Source of the DNA: a virus
Length of the DNA: 20,802 nucleotides
IMG/VR virus record: IMGVR_UViG_3300037160_000083
Coordinates: 1 to 20,802 of that record
Strand: one strand, 5' to 3'
Shown here: positions 1 through 7,842 of the stretch, piece by piece
Numbering within the stretch: position 1 is the first letter of the stretch
Layout: every line of letters starts with the position of its first letter
Notes under the pieces: model-generated
Told to the model about the DNA's origin: nothing
Databases searched by the model: none
What the model saw: the letters and a program-made list of their open reading frames with translations, nothing else
Program-made: the position numbers and the translations under genes

Positions 1-135
1 GTCCTGTTCGTCCTGTTCGTGCGTAGTGAACCTGAGTCCCATAACCGATGTCAAGTACGACGATGTACACGATGTACACGATGTACACGATGTACACGAT
101 GTACACGATGTACGAAGATCTTAGTACGAAGCGCC
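1..135. repeat. 9-bp tandem repeats and GTACGAAG motifs in an intergenic region
   Basis: The unit gtcctgttc occurs twice at 1-18. The unit gatgtacac then repeats about five times in register between roughly 62 and 110. Two copies of GTACGAAG follow, near 111-132, separated by a GATCTTA spacer. The same GTACGAAG core returns as inverted repeats at the other end of the window (20653-20670 and 20742-20757). No gene is visible here. The motifs may be protein-binding sites, but nothing in the sequence shows what binds them. Confidence 0.6.
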
Positions 136-415
136 GTCAAAGACTATATTAGTTGATGGGAAGGAATAACGTGAAATTTTTTGCGTTATGGAAGGTGGTG
201 GATGTTTTACAAATTTTGTAAGATTGTTTGTAAAACTTAAAGATTGGTATAACGAGCGCCGAGTACAAGTACTCAGGCTCTAGTTTCAAGTGTTTGGAAT
301 GCGGGCATTCTGTTCGGTTAAGAGCAGGTTTGGCATTCTGTTTCAAACGCCCGCATGATAAGACTCGGGTCTCCCCTACTTACACAGCCAGGACGTTACG
401 ATTACGGTTACGTGG
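136..415. other. AT-rich gene-free stretch with a 10-bp inverted repeat
   Basis: This stretch is clearly more AT-rich than its neighbours. It holds a perfect 10-bp inverted repeat, GTTTTACAAA at 204-213 and TTTGTAAAAC at 227-236, with a 13-base loop that could be an operator or a transcript hairpin. A plus-strand reading frame through 245-400 has a CxxCGH-like motif but no convincing start and runs antisense into the ferritin-like gene. It may be the remnant of a zinc-ribbon gene. No intact gene is supported. Confidence 0.4.
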
Positions 416-916
416 TTACAGCTTTTCCGCGATGTACTCGCTCTCGCTCAACCCACCGACCAGCCGTAGCTGTTTCTCCAACCACCGCTGGTTTTTACGG
501 TGTTGGTGGATCAGGTCCTTCCAAACGTGTCTGGTCTCTTCGTCCCGTTGCTCGTAAGCGGTCGGGACGAACTCGTCGTCGTACAAACGCGCGATGGAGA
601 CTTCTTTGACTAGCGCGTCCTGCAACACACCCGTGAAGGTCAACGTACCTGGACTAGCTACGTCTACGGTGTACGAGACGGCTTCCGCGCCCGCGTCTTC
701 CTTACCGGTTGGGTCGGAGGTAAGGAAAAGGAGTTGTTTAGTCACGAGCTTCATCGCGTCATGGGCATCGTCGCCGAATGAGTCGAGTTTTGGCGCTACG
801 TCGTTCACGCCCATGAAGTGGACGAGACGCGCGTAGAGACGGTAGGAGAGGTTCAGTTGCGCTTCGAGCGGGAGAGCCGTGCGAAGGTTGGAGACGACGG
901 ATGGATTGCCGACCAT
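416..916 (-). CDS. Ferritin-like four-helix protein, ferroxidase centre probably lost
   Basis: The 166-residue protein has the length and helix pattern of a bacterioferritin/ferritin-like bundle. Helix A carries Glu18 in an EAQLNLSYRLY context. Helix B has D49xxH52 where ferroxidases have ExxH. Helix C has Glu105 (LVKEVSIARLY). Helix D ends in WLEKQLRLVGGL, very like the bacterioferritin C-terminus, but the second ExxH is replaced by residues around H139-N142. Iron oxidation is therefore doubtful; a structural or DNA-binding role is equally possible. It starts 45 nt after the Mom-like gene with no clear Shine-Dalgarno (SD) sequence and is the last gene of the head-region run in this window. 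The fold assignment is by pattern only. Confidence 0.6.
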   Translation of the reverse strand: MVGNPSVVSNLRTALPLEAQLNLSYRLYARLVHFMGVNDVAPKLDSFGDDAHDAMKLVTKQLLFLTSDPTGKEDAGAEAVSYTVDVASPGTLTFTGVLQDALVKEVSIARLYDDEFVPTAYEQRDEETRHVWKDLIHQHRKNQRWLEKQLRLVGGLSESEYIAEKL

Positions 917-961
917 GGCAACAGGTTAACACAACGGCAAACCGGCAAACCTAGTCGGCGG

Positions 962-1552
962 TCAAAACAGCGGGTAGACGAACACAAGTTTCGGGCGTAG
1001 GTCTTCCCGTTTCGTATTCCACACCCGCTTGCCGCTCCAGCTATCGGTCCCGACTCCAGCCACACGCTTGCACGTGTACCCAACGGTCTGTCCTACCATC
1101 TTCCACCCGTCGCGACGGTAGACCTCCCCAGTACGGGGAAGTTCCACCAACGATTCCAACCAAACTGGATCGTCGCCGTACTTTACGACCCAGGCACGTT
1201 GGATTACCGAACGCCAACAAGCCAGTACGGTTTGAGTGAAGTTACGGAACGGGTAACCGAAGTCAGTATCAGCGTCGGCTCGTTGCGGAGAGATATGGAA
1301 GAAAACGTTGTTGATCCCGTAGTTTAGTCCTTGCAGACAATTGAACCCGAGCGCGGCGTTGCGTCCAGGCAGGAAACGAGTGGACGAACCACCGACAATG
1401 TGTCCGTAATACTGCCCTGCGTGCAGGACAGCGTGACAGATATTGCGTCCGACGAAACCGCCAGGGTGGGAGTAGCGGACCTTCATGCAGTCCAACAGGC
1501 GTTGGTCCGTGCGCGAGGTCAGTTGTAGATCAACTTTGTACACACCACTCAT
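962..1552 (-). CDS. Mom-like GNAT-fold protein, candidate DNA adenine modification enzyme
   Basis: The protein is about 196 residues. The start MSGVYKVDL is preferred because its ATG overlaps the stop of the preceding gene (ATGA at 1549-1552); an upstream in-frame start would run deep into that gene. The C-terminal half has LVELPRTGEVYRRDGW followed by a VGxTxG-type segment and ends in RPKLVFVYPL. This resembles the Mom family, which installs an acetamido-type modification on adenine and is built on an acyltransferase (GNAT) fold. Mom in phage Mu protects DNA from restriction; a similar role is inferred here. The gene lies in the portal operon, so it is probably expressed late. The family call rests on recalled sequence pattern. 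Confidence 0.5.
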   Translation of the reverse strand: MSGVYKVDLQLTSRTDQRLLDCMKVRYSHPGGFVGRNICHAVLHAGQYYGHIVGGSSTRFLPGRNAALGFNCLQGLNYGINNVFFHISPQRADADTDFGYPFRNFTQTVLACWRSVIQRAWVVKYGDDPVWLESLVELPRTGEVYRRDGWKMVGQTVGYTCKRVAGVGTDSWSGKRVWNTKREDLRPKLVFVYPLF

Positions 1553-1803
1553 TTTGTCGCGTAAAGTACCATCTGCTCCGCGTTCCACAATCGCATCACC
1601 TGATCTGCGGAGATGTAAACGCAACCACCGTCGTCTAGGTCGAATTTAAGCATCGTAGATCGCGATTGTCCTTCGGACACCGACACGATCTTTCGAGGAT
1701 GGCTTAGCTCCTCTTTAAAATCGGCGGCAAACGCGCGGCGTAGAGCGCGTACGATTTCGGACTCGGTAAGCGGTTTATGTTCGGTGGTGGTATCTTGATC
1801 CAT
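1549..1803 (-). CDS. Small protein of unknown function downstream of portal
   Basis: An 84-residue acidic-to-neutral protein that I do not recognise. It begins 34 nt after the portal stop. The long open frame continues upstream, but that part only shadows the portal gene, so the start at 1803 (MDQDTTTEHK) is chosen. The middle (KIVSVSEGQSRSTMLKFDL, then CVYISADQVMRLW) reads as a compact alpha/beta domain without membrane segments. Its stop overlaps the next start as ATGA, indicating translational coupling with the Mom-like protein. Confidence 0.6.
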   Translation of the reverse strand: MDQDTTTEHKPLTESEIVRALRRAFAADFKEELSHPRKIVSVSEGQSRSTMLKFDLDDGGCVYISADQVMRLWNAEQMVLYATK

Positions 1804-1837
1804 ACTTTGTCGATCCGTTCTATTCGCTCTACTTTTC

Positions 1838-3325
1838 CTACAGATCTCCGTCGTCGAGCGCAGGCACGTCGGGTACGACTGGCATTGCCAACGCCAGCAT
1901 ATCGGACGTTTCGCTCGCGTGTCCGTTACCGTTCCCGATCTCGCTCTTCGGCTTTTTCTTCTTCGGCTTGGTTGGAGTAGGTACGGGCTTCGGATCAGTC
2001 GGTTCCGGTACGTTCGGTTTCGGCGTTGGCTTCGACGGCGGTGGAGGCGGTCGTACCCCGCTCGCCATCTCCGACCCGAGCGGAGCGGTGGCGATGTTGA
2101 CCCGCGGCATCTTCCCAACTCCTCCAGGCAACGGATTCCTACCTTCCAGATGCCGTACGTCATCGGGTCCGAACGCACCGGCTGTAGTAACGGATTGAAT
2201 GTACGTGGCACGGGACGCGTGGTCGGCGGCGAGGATGTAAGTGTAGTCGGGTTGAAGGAAGATGGCTTGACGGTCGCGTGTGGACAAAAGAGAGAAATGC
2301 ACTTCGGCGCACCAGTTAGCCGCATTGGGACCAAGCGTGTATTGTACGTACTCCATCCCCAATTTTTCGATGTTGTTATCGGTAGCCCTATCTAACGAAT
2401 TGATACGATGGCCTGGAACTTTACAGATTCGCGCGATCTCCGCGACTTGAAAGTTACAACTTTCGATGTACTGCGCGTCGGCGAGCTTCATGCCGATCTG
2501 CTGGTACTGCATGCCCTCTTCGAGGATCATCATCTTATGCGAGTTGGCTAAACCCGCATACTGCTTCATCGAAGCTTCGAGAGACGTTTGCGCTTTGACT
2601 CCAAGCTTGCTCGGATGGGTAAGGATTCCTTGGATCACGGCTCCGTTGGAGTAGAACCGACCCTGGTGCTCGACCATCGCCATTGACGTACCGAGACACT
2701 GCCGATGTACCTCGACGGTGGACAGTCCAACTAGTCCGTCCAAAGACGTGTTGCGTACGTGCAAGATCCGGTCGGACGGAATAGCGATTGGGTCCTTACG
2801 TCGGTCGAGCGGGTAGTAAAGGTAGACGATACGCCCACGCATGTCGTCAAACCCGTCGCCGACCAAATTATCCTTTCCGGGGTAGTAGATAGGCTTGACA
2901 CGATCCGGCCGGATTGGCCACAGCGCCGTTACCTGCCCACGTCCGTTCAGATCGATCAGCGAGTACGCGTTACCCCAAAGGTGTCTCCACGTCTCCTGTA
3001 CCCGCTTGAACCTGTACGCCGACATGTACGGGTTGGCCTCTTCCATAAACAACGGCCAAAGGTAGTGGTCACGGGCTTCGTCTCGCGCCTCTCCTTCGTG
3101 TCCGGCGCGCCAGCGGTAGGTTGGGAACGGGAGGGTGGCGAAATCGTCGGCCAAGACGTTCATGCAGGCCCAGAAAGCGGAGACTTGGAGTGCGTTACGC
3201 GGGGAGACGAGTTTACCGGTGTAGGTTGGAGCGCCACCGCCGGCGAGCATGTCGAGTACCGAGTCGAAGTCGGAGATCGACATGCGGCGTTCGATAACGT
3301 GGCGGGTGGCGCGGACCAGGTTCAC
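1838..3325 (-). CDS. Phage portal protein, HK97 family
   Basis: The 495-residue protein forms the dodecameric ring at the head vertex through which DNA is packaged. HK97-type portal features run in order: an N-terminal segment with NALQVSAFWACMNVLADDFATLPF, RFKRVQETWRHLWGNAYSLI in the middle, then GLVGLSTVEVHRQCLG, the YAGLANSHKMMILEEGMQYQ region and a VPGHRINSLDRATDNNIE stretch (the usual RVPP-type segment). The last ~90 residues are a low-complexity proline/lysine tail (PPPPPSKPTPKP and similar), longer than usual. The start is GTG with an extended -10 (TGCTATCCT) ending 6 nt upstream, so translation is probably leaderless. An internal ATG at residue 15 is an alternative. Confidence 0.93.
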   Translation of the reverse strand: MNLVRATRHVIERRMSISDFDSVLDMLAGGGAPTYTGKLVSPRNALQVSAFWACMNVLADDFATLPFPTYRWRAGHEGEARDEARDHYLWPLFMEEANPYMSAYRFKRVQETWRHLWGNAYSLIDLNGRGQVTALWPIRPDRVKPIYYPGKDNLVGDGFDDMRGRIVYLYYPLDRRKDPIAIPSDRILHVRNTSLDGLVGLSTVEVHRQCLGTSMAMVEHQGRFYSNGAVIQGILTHPSKLGVKAQTSLEASMKQYAGLANSHKMMILEEGMQYQQIGMKLADAQYIESCNFQVAEIARICKVPGHRINSLDRATDNNIEKLGMEYVQYTLGPNAANWCAEVHFSLLSTRDRQAIFLQPDYTYILAADHASRATYIQSVTTAGAFGPDDVRHLEGRNPLPGGVGKMPRVNIATAPLGSEMASGVRPPPPPSKPTPKPNVPEPTDPKPVPTPTKPKKKKPKSEIGNGNGHASETSDMLALAMPVVPDVPALDDGDL

Positions 3326-3331
3326 AGGATC

Positions 3332-3340
3332 AGGATAGCA
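3332..3340 (-). promoter_or_regulatory. Extended -10 promoter for leaderless portal transcript
   Basis: TGCTATCCT on the minus strand; its hexamer ends 6 nt before the portal GTG, so transcription would start at or next to the start codon. There is no good -35 and no SD. The identical nonamer precedes the plus-strand HNH gene at 12915. Confidence 0.55.
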
Positions 3341-3375
3341 CTACGACGAAACGCCAGGGACGGAGCTTGTCGTTG

Positions 3376-3744
3376 TCAGTCGAACAGCTTAACCCATTCT
3401 TCCAATTCCGCCCGCGTCCTCGCCAGCACGCCGTTCGCTTCCGACGCCACGTCCAGCAAGTGTTGTTTCCGCTTGTCGTGCTCCTCCAAGTCCCTGTTCG
3501 CGCGATTCGCCATACGTTGGGCTCGGATGCAGGACACGAGCAAAGTAGCGGACTCGGGGCCGAGCGAGATAAGGTCGGAGATGTCGCGGTTCTGCGCGGA
3601 CGAAAAGCCGGGAGAACCGGGAGAACCGGGAGGGACTGGACTGGTGGACGTGCGGACTGGTGCCGGTGCGGAAGTCTGAGACGGACCTGTCGTAGCAGGC
3701 GGTTGAATCGGCGGTTGAATCGGCGGTTGAATCGGCGGTGGCAT
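3376..3744 (-). CDS. Proline-rich/collagen-like small protein with C-terminal coiled coil
   Basis: A 122-residue protein. Residues 1-17 are near-perfect repeats of PPIQ encoded by a 12-bp DNA repeat. After a Ser/Thr/Pro linker comes a short Gly-x-y run (PPGSPGSPGF) encoded by a 9-bp repeat. The C-terminal 60 residues are highly charged and helical (NRANRDLEEHDKRKQHLL, RTRAELEEWVKLF), probably a coiled coil. It lies directly upstream of portal in the head operon, so a structural, tethering or scaffolding role is plausible but not shown. The spacer to the preceding gene is 32 nt, with a purine-rich AAAGGAAA upstream of the ATG. Confidence 0.6.
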   Translation of the reverse strand: MPPPIQPPIQPPIQPPATTGPSQTSAPAPVRTSTSPVPPGSPGSPGFSSAQNRDISDLISLGPESATLLVSCIRAQRMANRANRDLEEHDKRKQHLLDVASEANGVLARTRAELEEWVKLFD

Positions 3745-3776
3745 TGTTCGTTATTTCCTTTTCTTCGATCTTTATA

Positions 3777-4103
3777 TTACTGAGTTCGTTCGTCGCAACG
3801 CAACTCGTCGATTTCTCGCGCGTCACGATCCATCAAGATTGTGCAGACCGGGTTCGTCTTCCGCCCGTCGGCCATTTCCGTTACTCCGATAAACGCGCCA
3901 GTTCTCCACCAAGAGGGAGACCAGACGGGACCAACGCCAGCGGAGTTCAGGTAGTCGATCAGCGTCTCGCCGCAACGCGAACACAATTGGTTAGGACCGA
4001 TTGGGTCGGCGGCGACGTGGATGCGAGTACGGAAGTTCTTAGTGTAATCGGAACTGGAATCGTAACGGTACTGATCTTCCAGATACGTAGTGTTTGCTTC
4101 CAT
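3777..4103 (-). CDS. Small protein of unknown function with one CxxC
   Basis: A 108-residue soluble protein that I do not recognise. LCSRCGETLIDYL at about residues 41-53 is a CxxC knuckle and two more cysteines follow (PVCTIL and ELRCDE), so it may bind one zinc. It starts 5 nt after the preceding membrane-protein stop, with GGAGG/AAGGAG just upstream, one of the better SD sequences in the window. It belongs to the operon running from the zinc-ribbon protein towards portal. Confidence 0.6.
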   Translation of the reverse strand: MEANTTYLEDQYRYDSSSDYTKNFRTRIHVAADPIGPNQLCSRCGETLIDYLNSAGVGPVWSPSWWRTGAFIGVTEMADGRKTNPVCTILMDRDAREIDELRCDERTQ

Positions 4104-4108
4104 ACTCC

Positions 4109-4405
4109 TTACTCCTCCTCTTCCGTTCTACGTCCCATCTTATCCAACAAATCCTTCGCACGCTCCCTGTCGATCAGCATCAACGCCGCCACCCCCACCA
4201 CCCCACCCACCATCCACCCGGCAGGCTTCCACATCAGCCACGCGCCGTAGACGAACGAGGCGAGGCAGCAGAAGTAGAGGACGTTGAAGAGTGCGGAGGT
4301 GACAGTAACGGCTGATGGGAGGTTGGACAAAACGGAGATACCTACTTGACGTAAGGTACTGGAGACGGAGCGACGGAGCCGCGTTACGTTGTTTGTAAAA
4401 CTCAC
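4109..4405 (-). CDS. Small membrane protein, two transmembrane segments
   Basis: A protein of about 98 residues. A basic N-terminal half is followed by two hydrophobic segments, roughly SALFNVLYFCCLASFVYGAW and GWMVGGVVGVAALMLI, then a charged, Glu-rich tail. The GTG at 4405 is preferred: a TGCTATGCT extended -10 ends 7 nt before it. The upstream ATG at 4417 lies inside that -10 and would add four residues. The function is unknown. Its place among head genes allows a role in virion assembly or the membrane, but it has no lysis-cassette neighbours that would support calling it a holin. Confidence 0.55.
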   Translation of the reverse strand: MSFTNNVTRLRRSVSSTLRQVGISVLSNLPSAVTVTSALFNVLYFCCLASFVYGAWLMWKPAGWMVGGVVGVAALMLIDRERAKDLLDKMGRRTEEEE

Positions 4406-4412
4406 CGTCTCC

Positions 4413-4421
4413 AGCATAGCA
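4413..4421 (-). promoter_or_regulatory. Extended -10 (TGCTATGCT) before membrane-protein gene
   Basis: The hexamer ends 7 nt before a GTG that is in frame with the gene, fitting the leaderless pattern seen elsewhere in the window. Confidence 0.4.
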
Positions 4422-4432
4422 CGTAGTCCCGT

Positions 4433-5344
4433 TCACGCGATCACGCACAACGCCGTCCCGCATTGCGCGCAGAACTTGTTTGTCGCTTTGTTGACCTTCC
4501 CGCACGTCACGCAGGTAGGTTTTACGTCTACCGTAACTGGCATTACGACCGGTTGTCCGTTTACGTCTCCGCGCAGATGGAGGACGATGACGGTGCTGGT
4601 CGGTTCGAGCGGGAAGCCCGACACGTTGACGAATTGCTGACGGCTCTCGCCGCCGGGGACGGTAATGCCAACGTCCGTGTGCGTGACGGGAGTAACGGAG
4701 GAGCCGATGTCGGCACTACAGAAATTGGTGGTGGGGTGGATAACGGAACCGGGAGTCGGACCACATGCACCTTTTGAAATTGGATGCTGAGGACGGCTAG
4801 GACGACCGCGCATCGAACCGGCAGAAGCCGTCATTGGACTGCGCTGACCACCTGGCGTTCCCCACCGTGGTGCCATACGTTGAGGACGTACAGGCCAATA
4901 ATACGGATACTCGTAACCGTAGTCGTATGGTTGTACGTACGGCACGTACGGCACAGACGGGATTGAGATCGGCAAACATTCGTACCGTTGCACCACTTCC
5001 TTCCACGCCTCCACTCTCACCAACCCGTCCTCCGCCCCAACTCCCCGATGTTCCTCCACTTCCTTCGTCCGTTCGACGAACTTAAACCGATTCCCAGCCT
5101 GGAGGTTCCCGTTACGGACGAACCGTTCCAGTTCGACGCTGGAGTTTGGTCCAACGATCAGTTTGGTCCCGTCCGTCGCGTCCTTCCCGTTGATAGAGAC
5201 GGAGAACTGGATACGGACGGAGTTGAGGTTTTTGACCAGCAAACTGAATTCGCTGCCGAATGGAAGGGTTACGGTGTCGGAGTTTTCGCGAAGGACTTGC
5301 CCGTTCACCTTCACGACGGCCACTACGTTAGCGGTGTACATCAC
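4433..5344 (-). CDS. Phage virion-like protein with C-terminal double-CxxC zinc ribbon
   Basis: A 303-residue protein. Residues ~1-100 form a beta-rich domain with VTLPFGSEFSLLVKNLNS, a VGPNSSVELERFVRNGNLQ segment and an AGNRFKFVERT strand, a pattern I associate with phage structural or decoration proteins. A Tyr/Pro-rich linker follows (PYVPYVQPYDYGYEYPYYW). The C-terminus has TCVTCGKVNKATNKFCAQCG, a four-cysteine zinc ribbon. GTG at 5344 or ATG at 5341 is preceded by AAAGGAG at normal SD spacing. It lies between TerL and portal. Structural role inferred; exact function unknown. Confidence 0.6.
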   Translation of the reverse strand: MMYTANVVAVVKVNGQVLRENSDTVTLPFGSEFSLLVKNLNSVRIQFSVSINGKDATDGTKLIVGPNSSVELERFVRNGNLQAGNRFKFVERTKEVEEHRGVGAEDGLVRVEAWKEVVQRYECLPISIPSVPYVPYVQPYDYGYEYPYYWPVRPQRMAPRWGTPGGQRSPMTASAGSMRGRPSRPQHPISKGACGPTPGSVIHPTTNFCSADIGSSVTPVTHTDVGITVPGGESRQQFVNVSGFPLEPTSTVIVLHLRGDVNGQPVVMPVTVDVKPTCVTCGKVNKATNKFCAQCGTALCVIA

Positions 5345-5470
5345 GTTTTGTTCTCCTTTAAAACGGCGGGTGGACTAGATTCGCCCGAAAGGTTTAAAGT
5401 CCGTTGGAAATGTTTACCAAACTCAGTTTAGGTCCTAAAACGCTCGGTTGTCAACACAAACGTTTTTCGG

Positions 5471-5668
5471 TTACGTCTTTCGCTTTTCCGCTCCATCCCA
5501 CCGCGCCCTCGCCGCCTTCCTGGCAATCGCGCTCCGTCTCTTGGCCGACAGTCCAGCCGCGCGTGCGAGTCCTCCCTTGGACGCGCCGAGCGCGCTCAAC
5601 GTAGCGGCGGCGCGTTTGATACGAGTGCGTGTACAGGCGTCCGTGTCCGTATTCAAGTTCGTCTTCAT
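5471..5668 (-). CDS. Small basic protein with KGG/ARAAGLS repeat motif, possibly nucleic-acid binding
   Basis: A 65-residue strongly basic protein. The C-terminal 40 residues (SKGGLARAAGLSAKRRSAIA then RKAARARW) match a motif family common in phage and plasmid DNA-binding or toxin-adjacent proteins. A TTG 36 nt upstream could also start the frame, but the ATG at 5668 has TGCCATACT ending 7 nt before it, in the leaderless style of this genome. It begins 62 nt after TerL. Binding to DNA or RNA is inferred only from charge and motif. Confidence 0.55.
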   Translation of the reverse strand: MKTNLNTDTDACTRTRIKRAAATLSALGASKGGLARAAGLSAKRRSAIARKAARARWDGAEKRKT

Positions 5669-5675
5669 ACCGGGA

Positions 5676-5684
5676 AGTATGGCA
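5676..5684 (-). promoter_or_regulatory. Extended -10 (TGCCATACT) before small basic protein gene
   Basis: The hexamer ends 7 nt before the ATG at 5668. It departs from consensus in the first base of the hexamer. Confidence 0.4.
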
Positions 5685-5730
5685 CTGCTTGCCCGATAAA
5701 GCAAGTTAACTATTCCAAACGCTCGTTACG

Positions 5731-7791
5731 TTACCCCGAAACGATAATCGCGCCTCTTCCTTCGTAAACGCTCGGCGAGAACAACATAGCTCGGTACAAG
5801 CCATCGACGCCAGCCGAAACCCCGTCGATTCGATTACTCGTCCTAGTCCTCTCCGGCTTGGTGAACATCAGCAAATCGTTCTCTTCCTTCCCCGACACGC
5901 ACGAGGCGTTCCACTTCAACACCGGATGCCCGCCGTGGTACAACTTCCCTCCCGCGATCAACTCCATGACCTTCTTACTTGGAGCCGACAGACTAACCAT
6001 CCCTTGTTGGATGTCGATACACGCAAACCCGTCCCGAATCATCTTAGTAGACAACTCACGTGAGTTGTACCTATCGAAACAAATCTCGCGCAGATCAAAC
6101 ACCCTACTCCCCCACTCCAACCGTTCCCTAATAACGCTGTGGTTGATAACGTTCCCCGGACACGTCTCCATGTACCCGTCGTCGATCCACTTACGGTACG
6201 GCATACCGTCCTTACGTTCCTTTTGTAGTACGGTCGTTTCCGGTATCCAGAAGAAACTCAACCAGTCGTACGCCTCGTCCTCCCCTTCGCGCGGAAAGAC
6301 AAACACAACGGCGGACAAGTCGGTGGTCATACTCAAATCCACCCCCGCCCAGCACGGGCGGTCGATGAAGTGCTTGAGAACGGAGTCGGGGAGGGGACGG
6401 ACAAGGTCGCCGGCGGGGATGGCGGGGAGGAGACCGCGCGCTACCCAATCGCAATTGTCCTGGCACTTATCCCACATCTCCATGTCGATCAGCCGGTCTT
6501 CCTTTTGGTCCCATAGGTTAAGGAAGTAGCGTTTGAACGACGTAAGGTCGCCCTCGCTAGACAACTCGACGTACTTCTTCCTAACTTTCTCTATGTCTAA
6601 AAACCCTCCGTTCTGTTTCAACGACGGGTTGGCTTTGATCCAGGTACGCGGACTATCCACCGGGTCCTTCTTATCCGCCGCGTAAATCCTTCCGTAGAAC
6701 CCAGGGTCCTCGATTATCCCTTTCGCGATATTGACGGTCTTCTCGTGCAACCTCCACGCCAGCGGAGATTCGTTCTGCACCCCGGCGGTCGTGATCGCGA
6801 TAGTAAGCGTACGTTGACGAGTTATTCCGCCGTTGGCCAGCACGTCCCAATTCTCGATCTGTTTGCGCGTACGCCAACGGTGGAGTTCGTCAGCTACGGT
6901 AAGGGCCGGGTTTACGCCGTCGCCGAAATCTCCGTCTGCTGGCACGGCGGCGTAGAAACTTTCCGGATCGGAACGCTTTAGGATACGGGAAGTGCCACGG
7001 AGAAGGCGGAGGGAGGAAGTTAGGATAGGGGATTGTTCGACCATCTTACAGGCTGCACGGTACACGTTGAGAGCTTGACGGGAGACGGCGGCGGCACCGT
7101 ACACCTGACAACCCGGCTTGGAATTCATGATAAGTTCTAGTAAGACGATGCCACTAGCAAATTCCGTTTTCCCGGAATTTCCACTTGGTACTAAGTCATT
7201 GCCGACCAAGAATATGTGTGTAGGAGAGTCTACCGTAATACAACGAACGGGTACGGATTCTGTTCGACAAACTTCCGTCAACGTATGTCCACGAGGTCCA
7301 CGATAAGTGTAATAGCCAGATTCGTACAACTGTTTTGTAGTTACACGGTCTAAACCATCGTGGATAGGCCATTCATGACTGGCGTCCGCAACTATGAAGC
7401 TAGTGGCGAGACCGTGACCGTCGCGAAAACTTAATCGGTAACACTCCCGATTGTAGAAAACCGGACTGGTATCTATTACACGGCACAGGTTACCGGACTC
7501 GTCGAGAACCCGATCCCCTACCTCCACGTCGCCCATCGTCTTCCACCCCAACTCGGTTGGAATTGGTGTAGTTATGGCCAACGGTTTCTTCGGAAGTTCG
7601 AGGTAGACCATCTCCACCACTCTCTCCCCATCCTCGTTCAGATCCCCGTAGATACGGTTGATCGCCTCCTCCTCCCACGGACAGAGCAGGAACGGTTTGC
7701 CGTACCATTCGTCGGCGGAGTGTCTAAGGACGGACTCGAAGAAGTTCAGCGCGGCGTCGGCGTGCGGGCGGGAGAATGGCACAACGACCAT
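5731..7791 (-). CDS. terL: Terminase large subunit (HK97 type) interrupted by an intein
   Basis: The 686-residue precursor would become about 550 residues after splicing, normal for this family. The N-terminal ATPase holds an adenine-binding region (FLLCPWEEEAINRIYG), a Walker A that exists only after splicing (PKK joined to SGKTE), Walker B with D301-E302 (ALTVADELHRW) and motif III TLTIAITTAG. The RNase H-like nuclease begins at WAGVDLS with Asp485; further acidic positions lie in EICFDRYNS and GVSAGVDGLYRAM. The enzyme cuts concatemers and pumps DNA through the portal. The intein spans residues 70-205. The gene starts 51 nt after the phosphoesterase stop without an obvious SD. It is separated from terS by about 9.8 kb. 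Confidence 0.95.
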   Translation of the reverse strand: MVVVPFSRPHADAALNFFESVLRHSADEWYGKPFLLCPWEEEAINRIYGDLNEDGERVVEMVYLELPKKPLAITTPIPTELGWKTMGDVEVGDRVLDESGNLCRVIDTSPVFYNRECYRLSFRDGHGLATSFIVADASHEWPIHDGLDRVTTKQLYESGYYTYRGPRGHTLTEVCRTESVPVRCITVDSPTHIFLVGNDLVPSGNSGKTEFASGIVLLELIMNSKPGCQVYGAAAVSRQALNVYRAACKMVEQSPILTSSLRLLRGTSRILKRSDPESFYAAVPADGDFGDGVNPALTVADELHRWRTRKQIENWDVLANGGITRQRTLTIAITTAGVQNESPLAWRLHEKTVNIAKGIIEDPGFYGRIYAADKKDPVDSPRTWIKANPSLKQNGGFLDIEKVRKKYVELSSEGDLTSFKRYFLNLWDQKEDRLIDMEMWDKCQDNCDWVARGLLPAIPAGDLVRPLPDSVLKHFIDRPCWAGVDLSMTTDLSAVVFVFPREGEDEAYDWLSFFWIPETTVLQKERKDGMPYRKWIDDGYMETCPGNVINHSVIRERLEWGSRVFDLREICFDRYNSRELSTKMIRDGFACIDIQQGMVSLSAPSKKVMELIAGGKLYHGGHPVLKWNASCVSGKEENDLLMFTKPERTRTSNRIDGVSAGVDGLYRAMLFSPSVYEGRGAIIVSG
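7177..7584 (-). other. Class 3-like mini-intein in terL Walker A (136 codons)
   Basis: The in-frame insertion encodes 136 residues starting PLAITTPIP and ending LVPSGN, followed by Ser206. Removing it rebuilds PKKSGKTE, the terminase P-loop. Block A has GWKTMGDVEVGDRVLDESG. Block B has ADASHEW, so His139 is followed two residues later by Trp141. Block F has VRCITVDSPTH with Cys184. The first residue is Pro, not Cys or Ser. These are marks of class 3 inteins, which use the block F Cys, the block B Trp and the +1 Ser. The block G Thr is Ser203 and the penultimate His is Gly204, both unusual. There is no room for a homing endonuclease domain. Confidence 0.88.
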
Positions 7792-7842
7792 TGTAGAACA
7801 AACGACGGACGTAGGAGGAAGTACGCCCGTCGAGCCGGGTCG

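Noticed and set aside
62-115. CRISPR array
   Set aside because: The repeats are 9 bp in direct tandem with no spacers; simple microsatellite-like DNA.
149-346. Minus-strand 65-residue frame in the AT-rich region
   Set aside because: No SD or -10, composition is non-coding, and it overlaps the inverted repeat; no recognisable motif.
294-557. Plus-strand zinc-ribbon gene (ECGH... frame)
   Set aside because: No good start or promoter, and most of it is antisense to the ferritin-like gene. At most the remnant of a gene.
4392-4402. Second copy of the TTTGTAAAAC half-site as an operator
   Set aside because: It lies in coding sequence without the inverted partner; one half-site is not meaningful.
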